From contig PEWR01000053.1 of the NCBI GenBank assembly GCA_002779395.1, forward strand, positions 1 to 47,498: a stretch of 47,498 nt of DNA. Direction: 5' to 3'. The notes under the pieces were generated by a model. It was not told the origin of the DNA and did not search any database. It saw only the letters and a list, made by a program, of their open reading frames with translations. Position 1 is the first letter of the stretch. Every line of letters starts with the position of its first letter. Of this stretch, positions 1 through 8,961 are shown in pieces. A program made the translations under genes and the position numbers. This stretch comes from Ignavibacteriales bacterium CG07_land_8_20_14_0_80_59_12. GTDB taxonomy: Bacteria; Bacteroidota; Ignavibacteria; 0-14-0-80-59-12.

Positions 1-263
1 AACTCTAACTCCATCGCCTGCTGACCGATCTTCTTCTCCAGTTGCGCGATCCGCGCCTCTTCAAATACCCTCTTCTCCAAACCCGCTATCCCCCCTGCGA
101 TGAAATCCTCCCGCCACTTCGTCAGGGTCGACACCGTCACTCCGTTCTCTCGGCTCACCCCATCCATCGACTCTCCCCGAAAAAGCCGCATCACCACCTC
201 CACCTTCCGCCGCTCTTCTCCATGATCTTCCCTTTCCCAGTCTTGTGAGTCCTTCTTACTCAA
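1..263 (-). pseudogene. IS3-family transposase OrfA-like fragment, truncated by the window edge
   Basis: Reverse-strand reading gives (TTG)SKKDSQDWEREDHGEERRKVEVVMRLFRGESMDGVSRENGVTVSTLTKWREDFIAGGIAGLEKRVFEEARIAQLEKKIGQQAMELE, an OrfA-type HTH plus coiled coil. The supplied track does not list this frame. A possible element end, TGGCCCCAGTTTCATGTGAGCAC, lies just upstream (278-300, complement). Confidence 0.65.
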
Positions 264-347
264 ATTAAGCCTAAAAAGTGCTCACATGAAACTGGGGCCA
301 ATATATTTCAGGACGCGGACCATATCTAGTTCATTTCTGATTGAATC

Positions 348-794
348 CTAACGTTCTCCATAAACCTCCCGCAACGCCCCACACCTTCTCTCTAATGAGT
401 CACTACTAAGGTAAACGTCAGCGGTATCGATGGCGGGAACATTCGGCTCCCATTGCCGATGCTCAATTAGGGTAACGACACTCTGTCCGGTCTGCACGGT
501 GCAGAAAAAGAATGTTTCGACGGTGACTCCGCCTATTTGATTCCAGTTGCCACTCTTGGGTGTGTAGCAAGTGCTGTCAATTCGCACAACGTTTGTGTCA
601 CCGATTGAGTAATTCCACTGATAACCGGCATCAGCCTGCAAGTCCAGTTGCAGAGTGAACTTCTGATTCCGGGGATAGAGAACGGTCTTTCCGTTTATTG
701 AGGAATCGAGCTCTAGAGCGACGGGCGATGACGGCTGTGAGCAACCGACTAGAGAGAAAAGAAGGATGAATGTGAAACAAACATGCGTTTTCAT
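348..794 (-). CDS. Lipoprotein, chagasin-like (peptidase inhibitor I42) domain
   Basis: Signal peptide with lipobox (LLFSLVGC). Chagasin-like loop signatures in order: ADAGYQW (cf. NPTTGYxW), IGGVTVETFFF (cf. GxGG.xxFxF), HRQWE (cf. RPWE). Confidence 0.6.
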   Translation of the reverse strand: MKTHVCFTFILLFSLVGCSQPSSPVALELDSSINGKTVLYPRNQKFTLQLDLQADAGYQWNYSIGDTNVVRIDSTCYTPKSGNWNQIGGVTVETFFFCTVQTGQSVVTLIEHRQWEPNVPAIDTADVYLSSDSLERRCGALREVYGER

Positions 795-1001
795 TGTTCG
801 CTCCGTTTGTAGCGGCGTTGCCTAGCTGGTTACTATCATAACATCGTATACTGATTCTTAATGCTCAGGAATTTTATTTGCAATTTACCCGCAATCTTTG
901 ACGCACGTTTCTGAATGTCGAAGTGTCGGGATGGGGAACGTAGCTCGAAGGAAGTCTTCGATTTGCGCACCTGAACGGCCACGACAAAAGGAGCCACAGC
1001 A

Positions 1002-1835
1002 TCATTCCTTGAACTCTGAGACCTTTAGTGCGTCCAGCAATGCGGTCACACGCTCATAGGCATCTCGTTTGATCCGGTCGCGTGCCTCCTTGTCCGTAAT
1101 CTCGTCGAAGTCCGCGACAGAAGTGGGACCGAGGCTGTCGACCGACACGAACTTTGCTCTGATCTTGCGAAGCCCTTCTTGTACGAGTTTGTTCTGTATG
1201 ACCGGCTCAAACTGCTTCGCAAGAGCGTCTATGCCTCCTTCAAAGTTCTTCAAACAGAAGTGGATATCCCACGCATCCTTCTCGTTCATCCTTCCATACA
1301 ACGCCATTCCTTTCATCACGATAAAGGGGACGACTTCGCTCAGGTTTACCTGCACCCTATTGACGGCCCCACCAGGCATCATCCCCTCGACTGTGACCTG
1401 CGTGTGATGCTCAAGGGCCAGCTCGCACCCTCGGGCCTTTCTGGCTTTCAGGTCCTCTTGAAGAGGCTGATGACGATGCTCCTTGCCGACACCGCCATAT
1501 TCACCAGCAAGGAAATCCACCTGAACGGTAATCGGGTCGCCATCGTCAATCTTCACTTCTTTAGTGAAGACGAACGGCTGCTCACCTTGCGTGTAGCCTC
1601 GCTTCTCGAGGTGTTGTCGTATTGTTCGATACACATCGTCGGTGATCTCTTCTCTGTCAAGAGCAATGTCAACATCTGTGCTGCCAACATGTTCGGGACC
1701 GAAGAGAAAGAAGGGCACCCAGCCTCCAATGAGCACCATCTGCTCACGGTACTCGCCGAGGACCTGCATAAGCTCAATGAGAACGCTCTTTGCAGCTTCT
1801 ACCTCGCGCTGCCCATACTCTGACTTTGTTGCCAT
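1002..1835 (-). CDS. AbiEii-like nucleotidyltransferase (putative type IV TA toxin)
   Basis: VLIGGWVPFFLFGPEHVGSTDVDIALD matches a nucleotidyltransferase GG...D.D core. ATG overlaps the 3' end of the upstream AbiEi-like gene. Confidence 0.7.
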   Translation of the reverse strand: MATKSEYGQREVEAAKSVLIELMQVLGEYREQMVLIGGWVPFFLFGPEHVGSTDVDIALDREEITDDVYRTIRQHLEKRGYTQGEQPFVFTKEVKIDDGDPITVQVDFLAGEYGGVGKEHRHQPLQEDLKARKARGCELALEHHTQVTVEGMMPGGAVNRVQVNLSEVVPFIVMKGMALYGRMNEKDAWDIHFCLKNFEGGIDALAKQFEPVIQNKLVQEGLRKIRAKFVSVDSLGPTSVADFDEITDKEARDRIKRDAYERVTALLDALKVSEFKE

Positions 1836-2896
1836 GAAGAACTCAAAGAATGTTGCATCAAGAAATCGGCAGCTTCTTCACCCCTGCCCTTGTAGGTTTT
1901 GAGATCGATGTAGATCTGCACATCGGAAACGACCCTTAGGCCGTCGATGTCACGGCTCTTGTAGAAGACCCCGGCGTCGTAGGGTTTGAGAAGCACGACA
2001 TTCGATCCGGACGGTACAGGTTTGAAGTTCAACGCGCTGGCTACCTGATCTAGATTGACATCAACAAAGACAAAGGACTTGTTCATGCGGACGTGGGGAG
2101 CGACGCGTGAAGCCGCAGAAAACAAACCGAGCGCATAGCGAATGTTCTGCTGGCTGCAATAGTTGGCGATCCGGCGTTCGACCTTCTGTGTTTCGTCGAG
2201 GGTGTAATAGTCCACGATGATGTTTCTCTTGTAGCGGTAGTTCTCCACCCAAGCATCAATGAGTCGTTGGGGAGATTTGACTCTCATCCGTCGATCCTGT
2301 TCAAGGACAAACTCCTCTTCGAGCAACTTCTGCTTCAGCCTTGATACGAGACCTATGCTGATCCCGGCCTCGCCTGCAATCTCCTGGACCTGCCACCACC
2401 TGTTCAAGTCGGAGAGGAGGACGCGGGCGACACGACTCGACTTGGGAGAAAAGAGAAACTTGCTCGATCGTTTTGCCGGTTGAAGATTCTTGTTCCCTTT
2501 GATTTCAATGTGTATCCCACCAAACGACAGATAGCAGTTACCGACAGCGTCAAGACAGCCAATTTGTTCCTCTTTGCAGGTTTCCATTCCGTCGTCAGAG
2601 ATGTATGGAGCCCCAACGGCGAGATAGAGATTTTCCTTGTCGGGAAACGCATGACGCAGAGCCTTGAGCTGACCAGCTGCTCTCCTAATAGCGGCTGGCG
2701 AGCCATCCGACTTGATTTCCACGAGTATCTCGTACTGGCAGTTCCCAATATCGACGACCGTGTCAATATCGACCTCGGCGTCGGCGAAACGCATGTTCGG
2801 CCGAAGATTTACCAGCCTGACATTGGGTAATCGCTCAAGGAGCTCGCTCAGCCGGTTGGCAATCTGCGTCTGTATGTTGGAACTTTGGTCGTTCAT
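1799..2896 (-). CDS. AbiEi-like antitoxin / transcriptional regulator with winged-helix domain
   Basis: N-terminal nuclease-fold-like region (YEILVEIKSDGSPAAIRRAAGQLK), wHTH (WWQVQEIAGEAGISIGLVSRLKQKLLEEEFV), and a 37-bp overlap with the downstream nucleotidyltransferase. Confidence 0.65.
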   Translation of the reverse strand: MNDQSSNIQTQIANRLSELLERLPNVRLVNLRPNMRFADAEVDIDTVVDIGNCQYEILVEIKSDGSPAAIRRAAGQLKALRHAFPDKENLYLAVGAPYISDDGMETCKEEQIGCLDAVGNCYLSFGGIHIEIKGNKNLQPAKRSSKFLFSPKSSRVARVLLSDLNRWWQVQEIAGEAGISIGLVSRLKQKLLEEEFVLEQDRRMRVKSPQRLIDAWVENYRYKRNIIVDYYTLDETQKVERRIANYCSQQNIRYALGLFSAASRVAPHVRMNKSFVFVDVNLDQVASALNFKPVPSGSNVVLLKPYDAGVFYKSRDIDGLRVVSDVQIYIDLKTYKGRGEEAADFLMQHSLSSSWQQSQSMGSAR

Positions 2897-2898
2897 TG

Positions 2899-2950
2899 TT
2901 TCACTATATTTGCAGTGTCACCGTCTGATGAAAACCAATATATAGTGAAA
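2899..2950. promoter_or_regulatory. Inverted repeat upstream of the AbiE-like operon, candidate operator
   Basis: TTTCACTATAT (2899-2909) and ATATAGTGAAA (2940-2950) are perfect 11-bp reverse complements immediately upstream of the ATG at 2896. Confidence 0.5.
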
Positions 2951-3017
2951 TATACTCGCAGTCAAGCCCAGTTTCACCTAAAGCACAGTTTCACCAACCG
3001 GTGACAACAGCTATAGA

Positions 3018-3296
3018 GTGAAATACCTCCGTTTTTCTTCAAATTCACCTACACCGGCTTGGTGTCCCAAGGGTTCATCTTTCCGGCATCGGCCACGGTT
3101 GTTGTCGGACAACGGGAATGCCTACGTCTCGGAGGAGTTGCGGAAGGACCCCCAGTCGAAAGGCATGACTCAAACGCACGGAGCGCAGTACCATCCGATG
3201 ACCCAGGAGAAGATCGAGCGGTATCATCGCTCGATGAAGAACGAGATCAATCTGCAGAAGTACTATCTGCCGTGGGAGCTGGAGCAGGAGATGTGA
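3018..3296 (+). pseudogene. IS3-family transposase OrfB (DDE integrase core) C-terminal remnant
   Basis: RPRLLSDNGNAYVSEELRKDPQSKGMTQTHGAQYHPMTQEKIERYHRSMKNEINLQKYYLPWELE. Only the part around the second D and E of DDE remains; no N-terminal half. Confidence 0.8.
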
Positions 3297-3371
3297 AGGA
3301 CCGCCAGGGTACGACAATCCGTGAAATAGCTACACTCCTTTGTCTCTCTAAGAACGTCTACGATATCGGCC

Positions 3372-3560
3372 ATGAGTAAAGTCTCCATCCTCAACGTGAG
3401 TTTTGACAACATCACCCAGGCTCAGGTTCTCGAGAGGACCGAGATGTTTATCAAGTCGACCGATTCCCATTACATTGTTACTGCTAACCCGGAGTTCGTC
3501 GTCCGTGCCCAGCGCGACGGACTGTTTCGTCGAATAGTCAACGAAGCCAACGTGAGATGA
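3372..3560 (+). pseudogene. Truncated WecG/TagA/CpsF-family glycosyltransferase N-terminus
   Basis: MSKVSILNVSFDNITQAQVLERTEMFIKSTDSHYIVTANPEFVVRAQRDGLFRRIVNEAN is the family N-terminus. The ORF ends where the conserved .PDG.G. segment should follow. Confidence 0.65.
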
Positions 3561-3579
3561 GGAGCGCTGTCCAGCATCC

Positions 3580-4935
3580 TCACACAGCGGCGTGAGATCG
3601 AAACAAATCCTCTACTGATTCCGCCGCGCGGCGTCCACTCAGGATGGCGCCTTCAATTGTCGCCGGGTAACCCGTCGCGGTCCAGTCTCCTGCGAGGAAG
3701 AGTCCCTTGACCGGCGTCTCCGTCCCGGGACGGACTGAATCGACTCCAGGGAGTGATGCCATCGTCGCTCTCCTTTCTTTAATGACGACCTGTTTTGTTA
3801 CAGCCGCCTCCAGACTGGCAGGGAAGACGGCGCGAACGTCTTCGAGAGCAATCCTCGCGAGATCGGAAGAAGATCTCTCCACAAGCTCGCCCGCTCCGCT
3901 CATCACAAGCGTCAGATGTGACGGGCGCACCTTGTCCCCTGTTCGGATCTCCGGCGTGTTGAAAAGCCATTGGAACCTCCCGTCGAGGAGGGCGGCAAAC
4001 GGTAGAGGCGTCACTGCGCGGTCGAACCACAGATGCACATTGACGATAGCCGAGTGCGTCAGAGCACCCGCCTGACGCAGGATGTTTGAAAGTCCCCCAC
4101 GAGCGGTTGAATCCCGGAAGACTTCGTCCAGATGCTGGAAGGGAACGGCTGAGATGAGAGCGCGCGAGGAGATCTCCACGCCATTTGCAGCGTGAAGGAC
4201 AAACCCATCCTGGGTGGCGTCGATTCCGTCGATTCGGAGACCTCTCCTGACCTCCCCCCCATTCGCGAGGATGTACCGCTCGGCGGGTGACGCAATCAGC
4301 AACCGGAGGCCGACAAGCGGGAAGGCGAGGGACGAGTTCTCCCTTCTCCCTCCCAACATCGTCTTCAACAAAGTCTGAAATACTCTCGCGCTCGCACGTT
4401 CGGGGAGATCATTCATGACAGCCAGGGCGACGACATCCCAGAAACGATGCTGCCACTCCGAAGGCTGATCCGTCCGCGTGAGCCACTCACGAACGCTTAC
4501 ATCGCCGTCCTCGATTCCGTCCTTCAAAAGGTGGAATGCGCGCGTGATAGCCCGCAGGCGGATGGCTGGGCTGCCCAGGGGGAGGGCCAGGAGTCCGGCG
4601 AGAAGGTGAAACGGTGAAGGAAGCGGAGGACAGGAGAGCTGTACAAAGCTCCCTCCCCCGCTGAGGAATGGAACTGAGAGCGATGGTTGGACGGAGAGTA
4701 GGTGGTCCGAGCCGATGATCCGGAGGAGCTCGCGCGTCGCACTGTAGCACCCCATGAGGAGATGCTGGCCGTTGTCGATCTCCTCTCCCGTTGCCGCGTC
4801 GGTGTAGGATGAAGCCCGGCCGCCGAGCGTCCTCCTCGCTTCGAGCAGGACGGGCCGGAGGCCTGCACGGCAGAGATGGACGGCCGCCGAAAGGCCTGCG
4901 GCTCCGCCGCCGACGACACTGACGTCGTACTTCAC
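3580..4935 (-). CDS. hpnE: Hydroxysqualene dehydroxylase HpnE (FAD amine-oxidase family)
   Basis: N-terminal FAD motif VVGGGAAGLSAAVHLCRAG, DNGQHLLMGCY, C-terminal GLFLAGDWTATGYPATIEGAILSGRRAA; in a row with hpnD and hpnC. Confidence 0.85.
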   Translation of the reverse strand: MKYDVSVVGGGAAGLSAAVHLCRAGLRPVLLEARRTLGGRASSYTDAATGEEIDNGQHLLMGCYSATRELLRIIGSDHLLSVQPSLSVPFLSGGGSFVQLSCPPLPSPFHLLAGLLALPLGSPAIRLRAITRAFHLLKDGIEDGDVSVREWLTRTDQPSEWQHRFWDVVALAVMNDLPERASARVFQTLLKTMLGGRRENSSLAFPLVGLRLLIASPAERYILANGGEVRRGLRIDGIDATQDGFVLHAANGVEISSRALISAVPFQHLDEVFRDSTARGGLSNILRQAGALTHSAIVNVHLWFDRAVTPLPFAALLDGRFQWLFNTPEIRTGDKVRPSHLTLVMSGAGELVERSSSDLARIALEDVRAVFPASLEAAVTKQVVIKERRATMASLPGVDSVRPGTETPVKGLFLAGDWTATGYPATIEGAILSGRRAAESVEDLFRSHAAV

Positions 4936-5798
4936 CGAAGCCGCGAGAACTCGTTTTTCAGATACGCGCCGAGCGCAATGATCCCCCTCGATACGGGGGA
5001 GAGTGAGATGCGCTCAGTGAAGACATCGTAACGATGGCACTCGATCTTGCGGAGGATTCCCTCATAGATCGCCTCCATCACACGCGCGGCGGTCATGAAC
5101 GGTTCATCTTCGGGAGTGAGGTGTGCGCGGGCGCTTTCAAAGAAACCGCGGGCACGCTCACACTCGAACCGCATCAGCCGCCTGAATTCCTCCGAGAGCT
5201 TTCGCTGGAGAAGATCTTCCTCCGGACAGCGAAAGCGGACAAGATCCTCCTGTGGAATGTAGATCCTTCCCTCCTGTGCATCGAGCGCGACGTCACGGAT
5301 GATGTTGGTCAACTGGAGAGCCTTGCCGAGGTTCACCGCGTACTCTTTCGCTTCCTCCGTCCTGTATCCGAAGACGGCGATCGACACAAGTCCGACCGTG
5401 GAGGCAGCGCGGTAGCAGTACTCCTGAAGCTCCTGGAACGTCTCATACCGGTGCTTCGTCAGGTCCATCTCCATCCCTGCGAGGAGGTCTCGGAATGGTT
5501 CGACAGGGATGCCGAACCGTTCAATGACCGTCTTCACTGCGCTGAACACACCGGACGCAGGCTCTCCGTTGAGCGACGCCTCGAACTCCTCCGAGAATTC
5601 CCGGAGCCGCCGCCGCTTGTCGGCGGGGTCGCCCGGCTCGTCCACAGCGTCATCGGCCGCGCGGAAGAACTCATAGACCGACATCAGCGCCTCGCGCTTT
5701 TCCTTTGGAAGAAGGAGAAGCGAGTAGTAGAAGTTGCTCCGCCGCGCTGTCAGCAGCGGAGACCCGGCACCACCGTCCGCTCTGTGAGATGATGTCAT
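4932..5798 (-). CDS. hpnD: Presqualene diphosphate synthase HpnD
   Basis: Squalene/phytoene synthase family: FYYSLLLLPKEKREALMSVYEFFRAADDAVDE, LTNIIRDVALDAQEGRIYIPQEDL. 4-bp overlap with hpnE. Confidence 0.87.
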   Translation of the reverse strand: MTSSHRADGGAGSPLLTARRSNFYYSLLLLPKEKREALMSVYEFFRAADDAVDEPGDPADKRRRLREFSEEFEASLNGEPASGVFSAVKTVIERFGIPVEPFRDLLAGMEMDLTKHRYETFQELQEYCYRAASTVGLVSIAVFGYRTEEAKEYAVNLGKALQLTNIIRDVALDAQEGRIYIPQEDLVRFRCPEEDLLQRKLSEEFRRLMRFECERARGFFESARAHLTPEDEPFMTAARVMEAIYEGILRKIECHRYDVFTERISLSPVSRGIIALGAYLKNEFSRLR

Positions 5799-6745
5799 GA
5801 GATTGGGAAGAGGATGCGAGGGATCATTGACACGGCATGACGTGTGTGGATCCGCGGCCTGTGGTGCAGAACGTCATAATCCGCTTTGCGGATCAGCTCA
5901 AGGATCTTTCTCCCACCGAGCCACGTCGCACCCAACTGAAGCCGCAGGCTTCCGCGGACCATCCGGAGGAGCGGCTTCCCTTCTTCGAACAGCTCTTCGG
6001 TCCGGTCGATAAGCCGCCTCATCATCCGGCGGAAGTCCTCGTCAATGACGTACTGCCGCAGCCGCTGATCATTGTACCCTGCCTTTTCCATTTCATCCAC
6101 CGGCAGGTACACCCGTCCCTGCGGAAGGTCGACTGAGAGATCCTGCCAGAAGTTCGCGAGCTGAAGTCCGGTGCAAATCCTGTCCGACAATTCGTCCATC
6201 GCGTCATTGCGGTACCTGAAGACTCTCAGGACGATTCTGCCAACCGGGTTTGCCGAGAAGCGCGAGTACGTGAGGAGATCCTCAAACAACCGCGGCTGCA
6301 CATGATCAACGTCCATGTGGAAGGCTTTCAGCAGATCGGAGAGAAGGGCCGCCGGGACTTCGAATCGAGTGAGAGCGTCGCAGAGAGCAAGGAACACCGG
6401 GTTGTCCGAAGGGGCGCCGCTCGACACCTTCCCAAGCTTCTCCTCCATCGCGCCGAGACGTGCATGGCGCTCAGCGGCCGGGAGCGCCCCTTCGTCTGCG
6501 ACGTCATCCGCGGAGCGCGCGAAGGCATAGACCGCGGCCAGTGCATTCAGCTCAGCCTTCGGGAGGAAAAATGAGATAACCGGGAAATTCTCATAATGGC
6601 GCCGCGCGATCTCACGACACTGTCGGTATGCATCGCGGAGCCCGGGGTGTGGTGGCGCGTCTCTCACAGCGGCGGCGACTCTGATGGCGGGCGTGCTGCC
6701 GTCAGGGTCATTCTCCAATTCATCGTCTGCACCGTGACACCTCAA
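5795..6745 (-). CDS. hpnC: Squalene synthase HpnC-like
   Basis: HYENFPVISFFLPKAELNALAAVYAFARSADDVADEG, QLANFWQDLSVDLPQGRVYLP. 4-bp overlap with hpnD. Confidence 0.85.
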   Translation of the reverse strand: MRCHGADDELENDPDGSTPAIRVAAAVRDAPPHPGLRDAYRQCREIARRHYENFPVISFFLPKAELNALAAVYAFARSADDVADEGALPAAERHARLGAMEEKLGKVSSGAPSDNPVFLALCDALTRFEVPAALLSDLLKAFHMDVDHVQPRLFEDLLTYSRFSANPVGRIVLRVFRYRNDAMDELSDRICTGLQLANFWQDLSVDLPQGRVYLPVDEMEKAGYNDQRLRQYVIDEDFRRMMRRLIDRTEELFEEGKPLLRMVRGSLRLQLGATWLGGRKILELIRKADYDVLHHRPRIHTRHAVSMIPRILFPIS

Positions 6746-7911
6746 AGCTTCTCGACCGCACTCCGTATGCGCCTGAGTGCTTCCTCGATGTTCGGGACGG
6801 AGTTGGCGTAGGAGAAGCGAAGATATCCATCACCGTGTTTTCCGAACGCCGTCCCGGAGAGGGCTGCAATGCCGGCCTCGTTGAGGAGGTAGTCCTCGAG
6901 CGCTCGCGACGACCTTCCCGTGCCCGTGATATTCGGAAACACGTAGAAGGCCCCCTGCGGACGATGGCAGCGAAATCCGGGGATGTTGTTCAAACCGTCC
7001 ACGATCACGTCGCGCCGGCGGCGGAACTCGGCGACCATGGCCTCGACATCCTTCTGCGGCCCGCGGAGCGCCTCGATCCCGGCAATCTGGGTGAAGCTCG
7101 CGGTGCAGGAGTTGCTGTTTATCTGGAGCTGCGCCATGCGTTCGGCGAGCTCAGCCGGCATAATGCCGTATCCAAGCCGCCACCCGGTCATGGCGAACGT
7201 CTTTGAATACCCGTCAAGGATGATCGTACGTTCCAGCATGCCGGGGAGAGAGGCAATGCTCTTGTGCTGAAACCCGTCATAGATGATACGCCGGTAGATC
7301 TCATCCGAGAGGACGATGAGATCATGTTCAACTGCGAGCCAGGCAATCTCACGAAGGTCCTCGTCGGTGAGGACGCCCCCGGTAGGATTCTGGGGAGAAT
7401 TGAGAACAATCATGCGGGTTCGCGGTGTGATGAGGCGTTTGAGCTCATCGATATCGAAGCGGAAACCCATCTCCTCGCGGAGCACGATCGGCATGGCTTT
7501 CGCGCCGATGAAATTGATTACCGACTCGTAGATGGGGAAACCGGGGTTTGGGTAGATGACCTCGTCACCGTCGTTGATGAGTGCGAGGAGGGCGAAAAAC
7601 ATGACCGGTTTGCCGCCCGGAGTCACGACAACGTTCGACGCATCGACCTTGATCCCGCGCGATGCGCTCGTCTCCTCCGCGATTGCCTCGCGGAGCTGAG
7701 GGAGTCCTGCCGCCGGTCCATAGTGGGTATAGCCCTCGTCAAGCGCCCTCGTCGCCGCTGCCTTGATATTCCCGGGTGTATCGAAGTCCGGTTCTCCGAT
7801 TTCAAGGTGGATGATGCTCCTCCCCTGGGCCTCGAGCGCCTTCGCCTTCGCAAGAACGAGGAAGGCGGTCTCAGTCCCGAGTCGCCTCATCCTATCTGCG
7901 TATCTGATCAT
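6742..7911 (-). CDS. PLP-dependent class I/II aminotransferase
   Basis: LEIGEPDFDTP, LNSPQNPTGGVLTDEDL, DGYSKTFAMTGWRLGYG (PLP lysine motif). Confidence 0.9.
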   Translation of the reverse strand: MIRYADRMRRLGTETAFLVLAKAKALEAQGRSIIHLEIGEPDFDTPGNIKAAATRALDEGYTHYGPAAGLPQLREAIAEETSASRGIKVDASNVVVTPGGKPVMFFALLALINDGDEVIYPNPGFPIYESVINFIGAKAMPIVLREEMGFRFDIDELKRLITPRTRMIVLNSPQNPTGGVLTDEDLREIAWLAVEHDLIVLSDEIYRRIIYDGFQHKSIASLPGMLERTIILDGYSKTFAMTGWRLGYGIMPAELAERMAQLQINSNSCTASFTQIAGIEALRGPQKDVEAMVAEFRRRRDVIVDGLNNIPGFRCHRPQGAFYVFPNITGTGRSSRALEDYLLNEAGIAALSGTAFGKHGDGYLRFSYANSVPNIEEALRRIRSAVEKL

Positions 7912-7968
7912 TCTGCCTCCGATGGCAAGACATAGAGTACAACAATAAGCTGTGCAGGAACACCGTTC

Positions 7969-8934
7969 TCATGAGCCGCGGCGAGCAAGGACCCTCTTCA
8001 CTGCGGCGATGATCTCCCGATGCGTGAGCCCGAAGGCGCGCATCAGCTCGTCAGGGTCTCCGGACTCGCCGAAGCGGTCATTGACCGCAACGAATTCCAT
8101 CGGGACGGGATGGCCTCGCACCACCACCTCGGCGACAGCGCCCCCGAGTCCGCCATGGATCTGATGCTCTTCCGCCGTGACGATGGCTCCCGTTTCACGT
8201 GCCGCGAGGATGATCGCATCCCGGTCGATCGGCTTGATCGTGTGAAGGTTGATGACACGTGCGTCGATCTCATCTTTCGAAAGCTCCTCGGCTGCGACGA
8301 GGGCTTCCCACACCATCGCACCGCAGGCAATGATCGACACATCGCTCCCCTCCCTGAACACCTCCGCCCGCCCCACCTTGAACGGTGTCGACTCGTTCGT
8401 GTAAAGGGGAACCGCCTCCCGGCCGAACCGGAGATAAACCGGACCGGTGATCTCTTCCGCCGCGGCGATCGTTGCCTTCTTCATCTCCACTGCGTCGCAG
8501 GGAACAATCACAGTCATGTGAGGGAGGACGCGTGTCACGGCAATCTCCTCGAGCGCCTGGTGCGTCGCGCCGTCGGGTCCAACGGAGATCCCTGCGTGTC
8601 CGCCGCCGATCTTCACATTGGCCTCGTTATAGCACACCGAGACTCTCAGCTGGTCAAGGTTCCGTGCCGACGCGAAGACACCGTACGTGGACATGAACGG
8701 AACATAGCCGGTGAGAGCGAGCCCGACTGCCACCGTCGTGGCGTTTTGCTCGGCGATGCCGAGACTGAAGAAGCGGTCGGGGAACCTGTCGCGGAACATG
8801 GAGGTCATTACCGAGCCCGTGATGTCGGATCCGAGAACGACGACGCGAGGGTCTTTCTCTCCCGCCGCCACGAGGCCTTCTCCAAAGCCGTACCGTGTCG
8901 CTTTCTTCTGTGGCGGCGCCGTCACATCGAACAT
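7969..8934 (-). CDS. Transketolase C-terminal section (split transketolase)
   Basis: FFSLGIAEQNATTVAVGLALTGYVPFMSTYGVF, pyrimidine-binding plus transketolase C domain; preceded by the N-terminal section. Confidence 0.88.
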   Translation of the reverse strand: MFDVTAPPQKKATRYGFGEGLVAAGEKDPRVVVLGSDITGSVMTSMFRDRFPDRFFSLGIAEQNATTVAVGLALTGYVPFMSTYGVFASARNLDQLRVSVCYNEANVKIGGGHAGISVGPDGATHQALEEIAVTRVLPHMTVIVPCDAVEMKKATIAAAEEITGPVYLRFGREAVPLYTNESTPFKVGRAEVFREGSDVSIIACGAMVWEALVAAEELSKDEIDARVINLHTIKPIDRDAIILAARETGAIVTAEEHQIHGGLGGAVAEVVVRGHPVPMEFVAVNDRFGESGDPDELMRAFGLTHREIIAAVKRVLARRGS

Positions 8935-8961
8935 GCCTTCCTCCCTTTCATTGCATGAGGG

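Noticed and set aside
1179-1823. 214-aa plus ORF opposite the nucleotidyltransferase
   Set aside because: Antisense of a well-supported coding gene; no family resemblance. The same applies to the many plus-strand ORFs opposite the minus-strand operons.
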